Assembly (NCBI GenBank): GCA_024291935.2
Contig: CM044310.1
Coordinates: forward strand, 118,368,213 to 118,432,212
Direction: 5' to 3'
Source: Okapia johnstoni
Taxonomy: Eukaryota > Chordata > Mammalia > Artiodactyla > Giraffidae
DNA length: 64,000 bases
The notes under the pieces were generated by a model. That model ran no database searches and had not been told where the DNA came from. It saw only the letters and a program-made list of their open reading frames with translations. A program made the translations under genes and the position numbers. Below, piece after piece: positions 40,589-51,362 of this stretch (positions are counted from its first letter, which is position 1; the number at the start of each line of letters is the position of its first letter).

Positions 40589-40797
40589 AGGCCTTCCCTT
40601 GTGATCCAGTGGTTAGGAATTTAATTTCCCTTCCAATGCAGGGGACATAGGTTCCATCCCTGGTCATGAAACTGACCCCACATGCCACACGGCAACTAAA
40701 CTGGCACACCAAAACGAAAGACCCCACGTGCCACACCAAAGATTCCATGTGCCACAACTGAGACCCAATGCAGTCAAATAAATAAAATATTTTTTAA
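40589..40797 (+). repeat. tRNA-Glu-derived SINE, sense
   Basis: aggccttcccttgtgatcca, cataggttccatccctggtc, several catgccaca-type words and a tail aataaataaaata. Confidence 0.85.
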
Positions 40798-40949
40798 AAG
40801 AACTCAGAAATGTGCATCACCTGCTGAGTCTGTGGTTCCTTCGTCCTATTTATTAGATGCTTGAGTCTTTCTCTTTTGTGCCTCAGGGAGGTCTGGGAGA
40901 CTTGAGCTTTTCTATTAACAAGAGACAAAAAAGAAAGACAAATCTAGGG

Positions 40950-41275
40950 TTTCATTAATCTGTGGAATCTAAACAAAGGGGACAAATGAACTTATCTACA
41001 AAACCAGAATAGAGGTATAGACATACAAAACAGACATGGTTATCAGGGGGTGAAGTGTGGAGGGATAAACTGGGAGATTGGGATTGACATATACATACTA
41101 GTATATATAAAGTAGATAATAGTGACCTACTGTATAGCACAGTAAATTCTACTCAGTACTCTCTAATGAGCTATGGGGGAAAGAATCTAACAAAGTGTGG
41201 GATATGTATAACAGACTGAATTTGCTGTACACCTGAAACTAACAATATTGTGAATCAGCTATACTCCAGGAAAAA
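40950..41275 (+). repeat. L1 3' end, sense
   Basis: gtggaatctaaacaaagggg, cctactgtatagcacagtaa and gctatactccaggaaaaatg are sense L1 3' text. The stretch 41220-41550 recurs at 49320-49740 (cttgtgggtggggtgggg / ttgggggtggggtgggg; gaagattcaggtctt), so it is part of a duplication. Confidence 0.82.
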
Positions 41276-41552
41276 TGTATAGAAAAGACATGGAGGGGCC
41301 TTTCTACTTGTGGGTGGGGTGGGGATGAGTGCAGGGTTATGCTGGGTTCCAAGAAGATTCAGGTCTTTTAAGGGGTCGAGATAAATGACAATCGAGGGAC
41401 TCCCATACACATATATGTATTCATTCTCCCCCCAAACTCCTGTCGCATCCAGGCTGCCACATGATATTGAGCAGTTCCCTGTGCTATACAGTGAGATATT
41501 TATGTTTTGTAAATGAGTTCATTGGTATCATTTTTTCAGATTCCACATATCA
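41276..41552. repeat. Duplicated stretch upstream of C and D, with antisense L1 end
   Basis: It is paralogous by eye to about 49385-49700. The second half is antisense L1 (ttccctgtgctatacagtga, gttttgtaaatgagttcatt). A (CCCCCC)-rich tctccccccaaactcctgtc lies in both copies. No gene. Confidence 0.6.
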
Positions 41553-42080
41553 GTTCAGTTCAGTCACTCAGTTGTGTCCAACTCTTTGTGACCCTGTGTA
41601 CTGCAGCACGCCAGGCTTCCTTGTACATCACCAACTCCCAGAGCTTGCTCAAACTCATGTACATCAAATCGGTGATGCCATCCAACCATCTTTCCCAATC
41701 TGTTGTTTTCCTCTATTTCTTTGCACTGATCGCTGAGGAAGGCTTTCTTATCTCTCCTTGCTATTCTTTGGAACTCTGCATTCAGATGGGAATATCTTTC
41801 CTTTTCTCCTTTGCTTTTCGCTTCGCTTCTCTTCCCAGCTATCTGTAAGGCCTCCTCAGACAGCCATTTTGCCTTTTTGCATTTCTTTTCCATGGGGATT
41901 GTCTTGATCCCTGTCTCCTGTACAATGTCACAAACCCTGTCCATAGTTCATCAGGCACTCTGTCTATCAGATCTAGTCCCTTAAATCTATTTGTCACTTC
42001 TACTGTATACTCATAAGGATTTGATCTAGGTCATACCGGAATGGACTAGTGGTTTTCCCTACTTTCTTCAATTTAAGTCT
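41553..42080 (-). repeat. BovB with large internal deletion, antisense
   Basis: The 3' end (cagttcagttcagtcactca, ggtgatgccatccaaccatc) jumps at about 41690 to text from the ORF2 5' half (tctgttgttttcctctattt). In the copy at 15932-18770 these points are about 1.57 kb apart (about 16070 and 17635). It ends abruptly at aatttaagtct next to an LTR. Confidence 0.9.
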
Positions 42081-42082
42081 CC

Positions 42083-42757
42083 TGTATAATAAAAGTATAA
42101 TAGTTAGAGACTTATATAAATAAAGGTTTAGCCTTAATATAAATAGTAAGACAATTGTTAACCTAGCTGGTGATTTTTGCTAAAGAACTGACCTTTGTGC
42201 TACATTGTTTCAGCTTGCTCTACCATGACTTTATGGGACCGCATTCTTTCCTGTTAGGCTCAAGGCATAAGATAGATTACAAAAAACAGGTTTTACTTTG
42301 AAACTTTGAGTTAATGAATCCTTTCTTTGTCATAATCTACTGTGCCTGTATTCTTTAAAAAATGTAGCTCTGGTACGTTCTGTGCCTGATACAAGAATAC
42401 TTTTAGAAAAGGTGTTCTGGCTGATCAACCTTTATCAATAAAGAGTCATAAGATGTTAGCAGGCCTCCAGGCCAGAAGATGATGTAAACAACATGAGACT
42501 TTTGTAACTAAGATACAAAAGGTATCCTGGTTTCGATAAGGGTCAAAAACTGCTGACCCATTGAGCTGATTTGGCATGACTCTACATTTTACATTTTCCT
42601 CTATGTACAACTCAAGATATAAAAGCTCCCTTTGAAAAATAAAGCTAAGAGACGCCGACACTGCTTCACACCTGCCTAGTCTCGCTGTGCCTTCTCTTCA
42701 CGCCAACGCTGTCCATCCTGAGGGAACCCCTGGACCAGCTGGAGCAGGACTCCGGCA
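42083..42757 (+). mobile_element. Endogenous retrovirus LTR (solo or truncated)
   Basis: From TGTATAATAAAAG to CTCCGGCA, 675 bp, beginning TG and ending CA. It has a TATA box (TATAAAAG, 42618-42625) and a polyadenylation signal (AATAAA, 42638-42643), followed by a C/T-rich R-U5-like stretch (cctgcctagtctcgctgtgc). This promoter-then-polyA order is that of a class II type LTR. No target-site duplication is found, because the left side is a truncated BovB. No internal viral genes seen. Confidence 0.75.
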
Positions 42758-43475
42758 CTTATCATATACACCTGCCTGACTGTATAACTTGTCTCTACTC
42801 ACCAGGGAGGGGGTCACAGACGAGGAGCGCTAGTGTACCGTGTTCCCTCCTTGTCTCTCCTCCGTATGTCTCTGTATGTGTATTTCAAGTATTTCGGTTT
42901 GGCGTTGGTGCACAGAGAGCCGAGAGTTTGGCACCAGTTTAGCCTCTGGGTTCTTGTTCAGTTTAACAGCAACCCAGACCTCTGACATGATGATTCAGAG
43001 GAACGTCTTTCAACACGTACTGATGTCTCTAAGATGTGACAGGACCAGACACAACACAGCCTCAAAGGAACAGGCAGGGCCCTTCACCAATGTTCTAAGG
43101 TACATACACCAAGATTCTTGGGCCTTTGTTGTTGTTTTCATTATTATGGTTTAAAATTCCTAAGGTTCCATTTTCAACTATAGCATGTATATTTATCATT
43201 TTTGAGTTTTGCTTGGTGTTATAGTTTATGGTGACAGAGTTGAAGCTTACTTCAGACCCTGTAATTATGGGAAAGAGCAAAGGTTAAAAAATTCTCCCAC
43301 CTCACTTCCAGGAAACAGCTTACTCTCAAGACCCATCGTTCCACATTATCACTGATTTAAGACCCCCTACTTGGCCCCGTTTGCCTGGGAAAAAAAACAG
43401 ACACAGACACTCCACAAATTCCCAGTCTTTGCCTGGTAAGTGACGTAAGTTTCCTGTAAGTGATGTAAGCCCTGT
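42758..43475 (+). repeat. Upstream block of duplicon C
   Basis: Paralogous to 12905-13675 and 50605-51362: cttatcatata, ttggtgcacagagagccgag, tttaacagcaacccagacct, caacacgtactgatgtctct, gtttatggtgacagagttga. It starts exactly at the right end of the LTR. Confidence 0.75.
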
Positions 43476-43477
43476 AA

Positions 43478-43610
43478 GTTCAATCGGTCAGTAGTGTCCC
43501 ATTCTTTACAAGCCCACGGACTGTAGCACGCAGGTCTTTCCTGTCCTTCACACACACACACACGTACACACATCTTCCCTGTCTTTCACACACACACACA
43601 TACCACCCAC
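43478..43610 (-). repeat. Short BovB end and CA microsatellite
   Basis: agttcaatcggtcagtagtg and gcccacggactgtagcacgc form a diverged antisense BovB end of about 70 bases. Two (CA)n runs follow at about 43549-43563 and 43586-43601. Confidence 0.7.
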
Positions 43611-44439
43611 CCCCACCCCCGAGCGAAGTCTCCGCGCAGCGTCAATCTCCATCTCAGGCTCACACCTGAGCCTCGCAGTCTCCTTTCCTCTGTACCTGGT
43701 GTCAAAGGCCATACATTCTCGCGTCCCGTCCCACCACCCCTAGCATTTCAGACATCTCGGTGAGAGGCGAAGGGGCGCCTCCCTTTCCGTTTGCAGTTGT
43801 TCTGAAGCCGGTTCCTGCCTTTGGTCCATTGAGACGCTGCGTTTCGTACCTCGTTCCCGGTTAAAATGCTTTCCTGACCCCACTGACCCCACTGACCCCG
43901 CCATCCTTCGCGCACAACATAAAATCCTCTTCCACGAGGTGGTTTATTTTATTGCTCGGTGTTCCTCAGCCTCGCCCTCTCGGCCCCTGGAGGCCACGGC
44001 CTGTCCCCGGTCCCAGGGTTCCGGAGAGCCCCACCCCCCACCCCCACCCTCTACCCCACCCCACCCCACTCCCCACCCTCACCCCCCACCCCCCCTACCC
44101 CACCCCATCCCCCACCCCCACCCCCCCCACGCTCCCGAGACCCCCCCTCCCTCCCGGCCCCTCTGTCCTGCATCTGCTCAGGTCGCTCCTTCTGCCCCGC
44201 AGGCCTCCCCTCCCTGTCAGCCCGTCCCCTCACCCCGCGTAGGGGCAGGTGACCTGGGCCAACCTTGTACCACCCACTCTTCTTCGGTTCCCAATTCCAC
44301 ATGGTCTCTTCCCGTCCGGGGTCATCTTTTTCAGTCACTACTCCTTTAAATATGTGGGCCAGGAGGTTCCGGACAAGCAGAGACAGAGTGTCTGAGATAG
44401 AAATAGAACAACTGAGGAGGAAAAAAAGGGAGAACCAGT
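43611..44439 (+). promoter_or_regulatory. Zinc-finger promoter copy C, degenerate
   Basis: It shares the promoter landmarks of A, B and D (ctcgcagtctcctttcct, ggttaaaatgctttcctgac, cataaaatcctcttcc, ggttccggagagcccc, caggtgacctgggccaac, ccaattccacatggtc). The exon 1 donor position reads gcagcGTCAAT (43641), not GTGAGT, so normal exon 1 splicing is lost. A C-rich array (44027-44135) is inserted in the core. Confidence 0.72.
44027..44135. repeat. C-rich low-complexity array in promoter C
   Basis: A run of ccccacc and ccccacccc words with scattered t, nearly all C and A on the plus strand (G-rich on the minus strand). The homologous place in copies A, B and D lacks it. Confidence 0.9.
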
Positions 44440-44546
44440 AAATGGCACCCCACTCCAGTGATCTTGCCTGGAGAATCCCATGGACAGAGGAGCCTGGCGG
44501 GCTACAGTCCATGGGGTCGCAAGAGTCGGACACGACTTGGCGACTT

Positions 44547-44578
<32 letters not shown>

Positions 44579-44579
44579 A
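44440..44579 (+). repeat. Bov-tA2 SINE with CTA microsatellite tail
   Basis: aatggcaccccactccagtg to gacacgacttggcgacttc, then (CTA)n at about 44549-44577. It interrupts text that is continuous in copy B. Confidence 0.9.
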
Positions 44580-45224
44580 TGGGAAGGTGCAGGATGGCTG
44601 AGGATGTTGCAAAGAGACTGTAACATAAAAACATTTACCCTCGAAAATCTTGCAGTGTAATCAAATAAACAATTAGTTAAAACAGTATTTGCAAGGGTTG
44701 GAGAGCAATACAGGGAGAGGGGCCCTAGGCGCACAGCAGGAGGGGCGATGACAATCGTGAGACACTTCACCCTCAGAGTGAGGCGGTGGGGATAAAATAC
44801 TTGAAAACTTGGCCTTCGGAGCAACGTGGTACTGGGAGGTGGTAGGGGGGCGGGGCTTGTGATTGGAGGAACAGAGAACAGGAAGGGAGCATAGCCACCA
44901 GGGGGCGATAGAGCATAGGGACAAAGGGAGCCGCAAAGGGAGGGCAGTCGGGGATCAGGGATGGTGAACGAAGGAGGCCGAACTACCCAGAGAGTGAGCG
45001 TAATTAGAAAGGTGGTCGGGGAAGAGTCGTGAGAAGGGAAGCAAGTGGCAGAGCGGGCAGCACTCTGTGCGGTGGAAAAAGGAGGGCAGGAACAGGAAGA
45101 GTAGAGAGGAATGAAATCACAGAGAAAAGAAAAATGGAGAGAACGATAATGTGAAGGGAAGGTTCTGCGGATCTGATCGTAGAACATGCTAAGTCTAATC
45201 AGAGTGTGTTACTAAATACTTGAA
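44580..45224 (+). repeat. Purine-rich start of intron 1 (copy C)
   Basis: It resumes promoter-adjacent text (gggaaggtgcaggatggctg) and continues as GA-rich sequence paralogous to 14500-15240 and 54800-55610. A minus-strand frame of 203 codons (44576-45187) is open here, but it is pyrimidine-derived low-complexity Ser/Pro/Leu sequence; not called as a gene. Confidence 0.55.
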
Positions 45225-46049
45225 TTGCTGGGAGAATATCATTTAAGTGTTCTCACCACACACACAAAATGGAAATTGTGTGATGATGGAAGTGGACATG
45301 CCTTGATTCTGATCATTATTACACAGTATATACATCTGTCAAATAAACACATTGTAAGTGTCATATGTACACGGTTTTTATTCCTCAATTATACCTCAAT
45401 AAATCTGGAAAGGAAATAGAAAGTGAGGCTGTGCTGGACTTGCCTCCTCTGGGTAGTTCTCCAACCAGACTTCACATTAGGTCACTGAGCCATGTTGCAT
45501 ATATGCTTTGTGCCTGTTGACCAGAGATTCCCCTTCAGATAGTTTGTGTTGGGCCAAAGCTCCAGGAGTTGGTGAGGGACAGGGAAGCCTGGCATTCTGC
45601 AGTCCATGGGGTCACAAAGAGTTGGACATGACCGAGGGACTAACTGAAAGCTCCATTATATGTAAGGTGATTCCTGTCTGGATCCCTCACTGAGCGTGGT
45701 GACTGTGAGTCCTCCACTTCCTGAGGGCTGAGATCTGGGCTCGGCATGGGGATGGACCAGGGCCTGGTCTGTGACCTGAAAGGGACTGTCTGATCAGCTG
45801 AGGTGCCCACAGCTGCTGTGTACATGAGGCCTCACCAGGAGGGGAGTGTGATTCGAGGGAAAGTGTGAGAAAACTCACTGTTGGTCTCTGTGTAGGAGTT
45901 GACTGTCCTGAGCCCCACCTGAGACAGTGGGCAGCAGAGGACTGTTTCACATGGTGAGGTCTTCCCTGTGTGGGTGGTTGTGGCAAAGAAAGTGGGGATG
46001 TTGGTTCTAAGCATTAATCTTCATGTTTTCCACTTTCAGGATAGACCTG
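45225..46049 (+). pseudogene. Exon 2 region of duplicon C, truncated at the exon
   Basis: Colinear with 25640-26285 of gene A (ccagagattccccttcaga, gggctgagatctgggctc, catgaggcctcaccaggagg, gcattaatcttcatgttttc) up to acceptor ccactttcag and the first exon bases gatagacct. At about 46050 the match stops, so the UTR end, start codon and donor are gone. Intron 1 here is only about 2 kb, against 12 kb in A. The copy cannot make a KRAB protein. Confidence 0.75.
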
Positions 46050-47127
46050 TTATCCTTCTAACATCATTCCTCATTGTTTTATATTTTTTCCTTGCAGAGC
46101 TTGTGTTATGAAAGCTAATGATATGTCCAGTAATTAGGCCACCTAAAGGAACACTGTTATGTTTAGTAACAGAGTGTTAGCGTAAGCTTTCGATATACCA
46201 GAGTCAATATATTCCAATATTTTCTTTTTGTTCACATTCTTAACTAATGGGATCTTATCCTTAAAATGCTCAGACTTTGACAAACACCTTCTGCTAGCCT
46301 TATTTACCCATGAAAATTCTGCTCACCCAGCCAGGATCTTCATTCTGAAATCCCGATCTCCTTCATGTATGGTATTGTGGATATGATTACTTAAGTCTGC
46401 ATGTGTGTGCACAGCATAAATTCACCCACCTTTAGTTGGCCTTTTCCTGTTTTTTTTGTTCTGGTTTCTGCTAAGAAAATACTTAAATATTTTTAAGTAT
46501 CACCTAAATACTACCACCTAAACACTATCACGCTAAATACAATCACCTAAAATATTATGTATGTTTTTATTAAATATATGGATGGAAATGGAAGTTATGG
46601 AATATTCAGTATGACACATGACATAGTAATAGAAGTGAACCTGTTCTCTCCCTTCAATAGCTTAATCTCCTCATTTTTAAAATCTTCTGTTTCAGTATTT
46701 TAGTTAATACTGTATCACATGTTAATTTACTTTTTTTAAACAACGTAGTGTTTCTTTATATCCTCAGAATTGAATTAGAAGTTTTAAGCCTCAAATTTTT
46801 TTTTTAAATCACTAGGATAATAAATTTTCAGGAGTTTTAGCAGTAATACTACATGCCAAAATATGGAACTATATCAAAATTTTAGTCTGTGAGGGTAGTT
46901 TATACTCTATGGAAAGTTGAATAAAATTTGTATCCTACTGTTGTGTGAAAATTGTATACATCTTAATTATGTTGAATTGTTTTATAGATCTCTTCAGATT
47001 TTCTATGTCCTTCTACTTCTCTATTCATTCTATTAATTTTTGAGAGTTTGATATTGAAACTCCAACTAAAAATCTTAATTTATCTACTTGAAAAACAATT
47101 ATAATATATAGTGGAACTATATGTAGC
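46050..47127. other. AT-rich sequence without recognised gene
   Basis: About 1.1 kb. A short degenerate repeat of cacctaaa/aaatac words lies at about 46500-46550. No gene or repeat family recognised. Confidence 0.35.
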
Positions 47128-47440
47128 CTGAGCTTCCCTGGTAGCTCAGCTGGTAAAGAATCCACCTGCAGTGCAAGAGACTCTGGTTCAATTCCCAGGT
47201 TGGGAAGATCCCCTAGAAAAGGGATAGACTACCCACACCAGTATTCTTGGGCTTCCCTGGTGGCTCAGATGGTAAAGAATCCACCTGCAATGTGGGAGAC
47301 CTGGGCTCAATCCCTGGGTTGGGAAGATCCTCTGGAGGAGGGCATGGTAACCCACTCCAATATTCTAGCCTGGAGAATCCCCATGGACAGAGGAGCCTGG
47401 CAGGCTGCAGTTCATGGGGTTGCAGAGTCAGACACCTTGT
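47128..47440 (+). repeat. Two tandem Bov-tA SINEs
   Basis: A truncated copy (agcttccctggtagctcagc to ccagtattcttg, about 47130-47246) is followed directly by a second full copy (ggcttccctggtggctcaga to gttgcagagtcagacacc). The second appears to have inserted into the first or replaced its 3' half. Confidence 0.92.
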
Positions 47441-47532
47441 TCTGTATTTTCCAAGTCTCTTGTAAGTGTGTTATCATACTTTCATAATTTAAAAAAGAAA
47501 AACTTTTTTTTAAAGTTTTAAACTTTCATTTT

Positions 47533-47672
47533 AGGGCCTTCCCTGGTGGTATGGTGGTTAAGAATCTGCCATGCAGTGTAGGGGTCATAGGTTCCATCCC
47601 GGATCCCACACACTGTGGGGCAACTACTGAGCCTGAGAGCCAGAACTAAGACCCAATGCAGAACAAAAGAAG
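47533..47672 (+). repeat. tRNA-Glu-derived SINE, sense
   Basis: gggccttccctggtggtatg, cataggttccatcccggatc, aactaagacccaatgcagaa. Confidence 0.83.
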
Positions 47673-48157
47673 TGCAACCATGATGACTCAGAATCCATTT
47701 CTAGGGGGGACATCTGAATATTAATAACATGATCACTTGACACAGTTCACTTCTTACTGCATCTTTCTTAGAAAGTTTTCTTTCTAAATTCCTATTTTTT
47801 TGGTATCATTTTGTAATATGTACAGTTTGGATGGGTGACCATGGTTAAGAATCTGTTTTCTCAGACTGTAGGTTCAGGCTCAGGCCCTTTGTGCCTCACT
47901 TAGTTTCTCTGTCAGTTGAGGTCCTGCACAGTAACCCTGTTTCCCTGCATTGAAAATTTGTGATATTTTTCCTCAAACCTTTTAAAAGAATTTAAGATTG
48001 TTAGGTGGCTTAGACTAGTGCCTGTTTTATATTAAAGGCTCAAAAGTTACTTTTGCATAAAAAATACATTAATATTCTATAACATTTATTATGACATCCT
48101 TTGCATTGTATCTTGAATGCTTTCCTATCATACTTTATTCTCAACAACATAGTCTCT
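47673..48157 (+). other. Probable intron-3 relic of duplicon C, left part
   Basis: The right half (about 48090-48157) matches gene A intron 3 near 30630-30690 by short ordered words (tcaacaacatagtct / tcaacaatgcagtct). No gene. Confidence 0.45.
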
Positions 48158-48813
48158 TGTTGTGGTCCTTTAATGGACTGGAACTTGGGGGTACAGAGTC
48201 GACCGATAAGAAAGTGAAAGAAGGAAGAGGCTGATAGTCCCTGGTTTACACGGTATGCCAATATAACTCTAGGACAAAGAGCTAGCACCGTCTACGTAGG
48301 CTCAGGGCGCCCTCTCGCCGAGGTCTTGAAAGCCCGGGCAAATAAGTAGACATGGTGGACACCTGTGCTCCGTGGAAGCAGCCTGAAAGGGAGAGGGGGG
48401 GAGGACGAGAGAGCGAGCGAGAGAGAGAGAGAAAATGAGGAAAGACACGGGGACTAGTGCTCTGATGGAACAAAGGCATTTAGTTAACATATTGTGGGCA
48501 TATATATACTCTCCTACAAGATAGCCCTTTTTAGCAGAGACAGGGATCAAAAATCTAACAAGTCATCTAGAAAGCCAGAGGCTAGAATCATTTTCAAGAG
48601 AGGGGGTTGTAAAAGTTACTTTATATATCAGAAAGGAGGAGAGTTGTAAATAGCTGCTGTTCACCGTATGGAATTTCCATATGAATGAGATACACGAATA
48701 AAATAAAAGCTGGCTTGCCAGCTCTCTGGCACCTGGGTGCTGTTAAGGAACATAGAATTCATGCAAGACTGAAAACAGCACACAGGAAGCCTCCTGTTAA
48801 GTGTATCTTGACA
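48158..48813 (+). mobile_element. Solo LTR with 6-bp target-site duplication
   Basis: The element runs from TGTTGTGGTCC to TATCTTGACA (656 bp, TG...CA). It is flanked by gtctct at 48152-48157 and gtctct at 48814-48819. An AATAAA at 48697-48702 lies about 110 bases before the right end, which fits a plus-oriented LTR. The paralogous sequence in gene A intron 3 (around 30682-30690) reads through without it. A 6-bp duplication fits class II (ERVK-like) elements. A GA-rich run (gagcgagcgagagagagag) sits inside. No viral genes are adjacent. Confidence 0.75.
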
Positions 48814-49079
48814 GTCTCTGACCTTTTTAATAAAGTTACAGACTGCTCACTCTTTATTACATGTGATTTGGAGCCAATGAACTGGATAGTTAAGGGCACT
48901 GCATAGGTAGTAAATTGTTCTATTTATTCAGTTTTACTTTCACTGCAGAGTATTTCATTTATAAATATTTAAGTATGATTCACATATGGTGGTCTTTCCA
49001 AATAGTTTACACTTCTTCATGGGTATATTGTTTTTTAGAAAAAAAACTTTATTAGCAAACTCTTCACTTTATACTGTAT
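48814..49079 (+). other. Intron-3 relic of duplicon C, right part
   Basis: Ordered matches to 30690-31310 of gene A: ctgacctttttaataa, tattacat, taagggcactgca, ttcacatatggtggtctttcc. This shows copy C once included intron 3. The KRAB and finger exons are absent. Confidence 0.5.
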
Positions 49080-49292
49080 TGAATTTGCTCAAATTCATGT
49101 CCATTGCGTCGGTGATGCTATCTAACCATGTCATCCTCTGTCGCCCCCCTTCTCTTGCTCTCGATCTCTCCTAGCATCAGGGTCTTTTCCAGTGAGTCAG
49201 GTCTTGCATCAGGTGGCCAAAGTATTGGGAGCGTCAGCATCAGTCCTTCCAATGAATATTCAGGATTGATTTCCTTTAGGATTGACTGGTTT
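49080..49292 (-). repeat. BovB fragment, antisense
   Basis: ttgctcaaattcatgtccat, gcatcaggtggccaaagtat and tgaatattcaggattgattt; both ends truncated. Confidence 0.87.
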
Positions 49293-49760
49293 TATGTGTA
49301 TGTATAATTGATTCAATTAATTGTACACCTGAAACTAACAGAACATTGTGAATCAACTGTACTCCGATGAAATTTTTTTTAAAAAAGCAAAGACATGGTA
49401 GTGCAGGGGAACTTTTGTACTTGGGGGTGGGGTGGGGATGGGTGTAGGGTACTGCTGGTCCTGAGAAGATTCAGGTCTTCTAAGGGGTTGGGATAAATGA
49501 CAGTATCAGGGGACTCAGCCATATATATATATGTACATGTACATATATACGTATGTGTATATATCCATTCTCCCCCGAACTCCTGTCCCCTCCAGGCCAC
49601 CACATGACATGGAGTAGAGCTCCCTGTGTCATACAGTATGACGTTTCTGTTTTGTAAATGAGTTCAGTGGTATCATTTTTTCAGATTCCAAATATAAGTG
49701 ACACCTAATATTTGTCTTTCTCTGACTTATTCACTTATGATAATCTGCAGGCCCATTCAT
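49293..49760. repeat. L1 ends and duplicated stretch upstream of D
   Basis: The sense L1 end (acacctgaaactaacagaac) is followed by the stretch shared with 41276-41552 and antisense L1 text (gttttgtaaatgagttcagt). A TA/TG microsatellite lies at about 49520-49563. Confidence 0.65.
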
Positions 49761-50371
49761 TTTTGTCTTTAATTTTATTTTCCCAGCAGTGTTCAGTATT
49801 CCTTGGATAATTCATTCAGTTTGTGTTTACTAGTTCAGATGTGCTAAATCCTCAGTAGAGCTACTCTTGAAATTTCCTGAAGACTTTCCCCCAGGTGTCT
49901 GGGCCAAACCATTTTAAGGTAATACCTAGTTGATCCACATCTGTGTATACTGTCTGCATGACCAACATGAAGGACAATTCACATACAGCTTTCTTTCTGA
50001 GGTCACAGAAAACAACTGATCCTTTTTTTACTTTGTTAATCAAGAAAAGTTTATTCTCACCAGCTTAATTCTTCAGCAGGGCTCAGGTGCTAAAGGAGAT
50101 GAGTAATTAGTTTATTTACATCAGTAAGATATTTCATTACTGCCTAATCATGAACATAAAAACCATGATGCTGTACAAAGATTTTTTTTCACGATCACCA
50201 GAGAGATGGCAAAATGGAAAACATTTTTCTTAGTATTGATGTTGCGGAGCAGGGTGCTATGGGGCTCCAGGGCACAGAGGCCTTTTGTTTTTCATTTCTT
50301 ACAGGCAAGACTACAGCTTCCATGACCTTTGGTGACTTCCAAGGGCAGAAACATTGTTATTAAAGAAGGAT
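49761..50371. other. No gene assigned
   Basis: A 60-codon minus-strand frame at 49861-50043 (TVYTDVDQLGITLKWFGPDT) looks more protein-like than most here. It could be a processed-pseudogene scrap, but I do not recognise the parent and the frame has no continuation. Confidence 0.3.
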
Positions 50372-50570
50372 GCTCCCGCTCGGTCAGTCCTGTCCAGCTC
50401 TTTTGTGAACTAGTGGACTATACCCTGCTAGGCTCCTCTGTCCATGGAAATTCCCAGACAAGAATACTGGAGTGGGTTGCCATTTCCTCCTCCAGGGGAT
50501 CTCCCCAACACAGGGAGTCTCCTGCATGGAGATTCTTTACTGCTGCATCATCTCCAGTCAAAGGAGGAGC
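50372..50570 (-). repeat. Bov-tA SINE
   Basis: Antisense copy (ctcggtcagtcctgtccagc, ggctcctctgtccatggaaa, gacaagaatactggagtggg), with a damaged tRNA-like head. Confidence 0.88.
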
Positions 50571-50604
50571 AGCCAGGAAACCACCTAAGGCAAGATTAAG
50601 GGAT

Positions 50605-51362
50605 TGACTGCACACACCCTAGTCTTGTCAGCAACTCCATCCTTTTGCAACTTTGTAGAAGAAAAGAAAAGTACAATACTGCCTTGATCCTTATCATATA
50701 TCCCCAGCCTGACAATATAACCTCTCCCTGCTCACCAAGGAGAGGGCCTGATGTGTTCCCTCTTAGCCTGGCAAATAATGTAAAGCCACTCTTTCTCTTC
50801 CATAACTCTATATTTGTATTTCAAGTATTTTGGTTTGGCATCGATGCACAGAGAGCCAAGAATTTGGCATGAATATAACCTCTGGGTTCTTATTCAATTT
50901 AACAGCAACCCAGACCTCTGACTTGATTCAGAGGAACATCTTTCAACACGTACTGATGTCTCTACGATGTGACAGGACCAGACTGACACAGCTCTACAGG
51001 AACAGGCAGGACCCTTCACCAATGTTCTAAGGTACATACACCGAGGTTCTCAGGCATTCGTTGTTTTTATTATTATTGGTTTAATATTCCTAATGTTCCA
51101 TTTTTGAGAAGTGTGTTTATCATTTTTTACTTTTGCTTGGTGTAATAGTTTATGATGACAAAATTGAAGCTTACTTCAGACCCTGTAATTATGGAAAATA
51201 GCGAAGGTTAAAGAATTCTCCCACTTCACTTCCAGGAAAAGGCTTACTGCCAAGAGCCACCTTTCCCCATTAACACTGCCTTAAGACTCATACTAGGCCC
51301 TTTGTTTACCTGGGGAAAACACAGACACTCTAGTTTCCCAGTCTTTGCCCTAGCAATGATTT
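50605..51362 (+). repeat. Upstream block of duplicon D
   Basis: The third copy of the block at 12905 and 42758: cacaccctagtcttgtcagc, ccttatcatatat, gatgcacagagagccaag, aatttaacagcaacccagac, caacacgtactgatgtctct, gcttacttcagaccctgtaa. It is separated from promoter D by 2.5 kb of BovB. Confidence 0.75.

Noticed and set aside
44576..45187. Minus-strand frame of 203 codons
   Set aside because: It is the pyrimidine-rich complement of a GA-rich tract, which rarely contains stops; Ser/Pro/Leu/Phe-rich without domain.
49861..50043. 60-codon minus-strand frame resembling protein
   Set aside because: I could not recognise a parent gene and found no continuation or poly-A tail; left unassigned.
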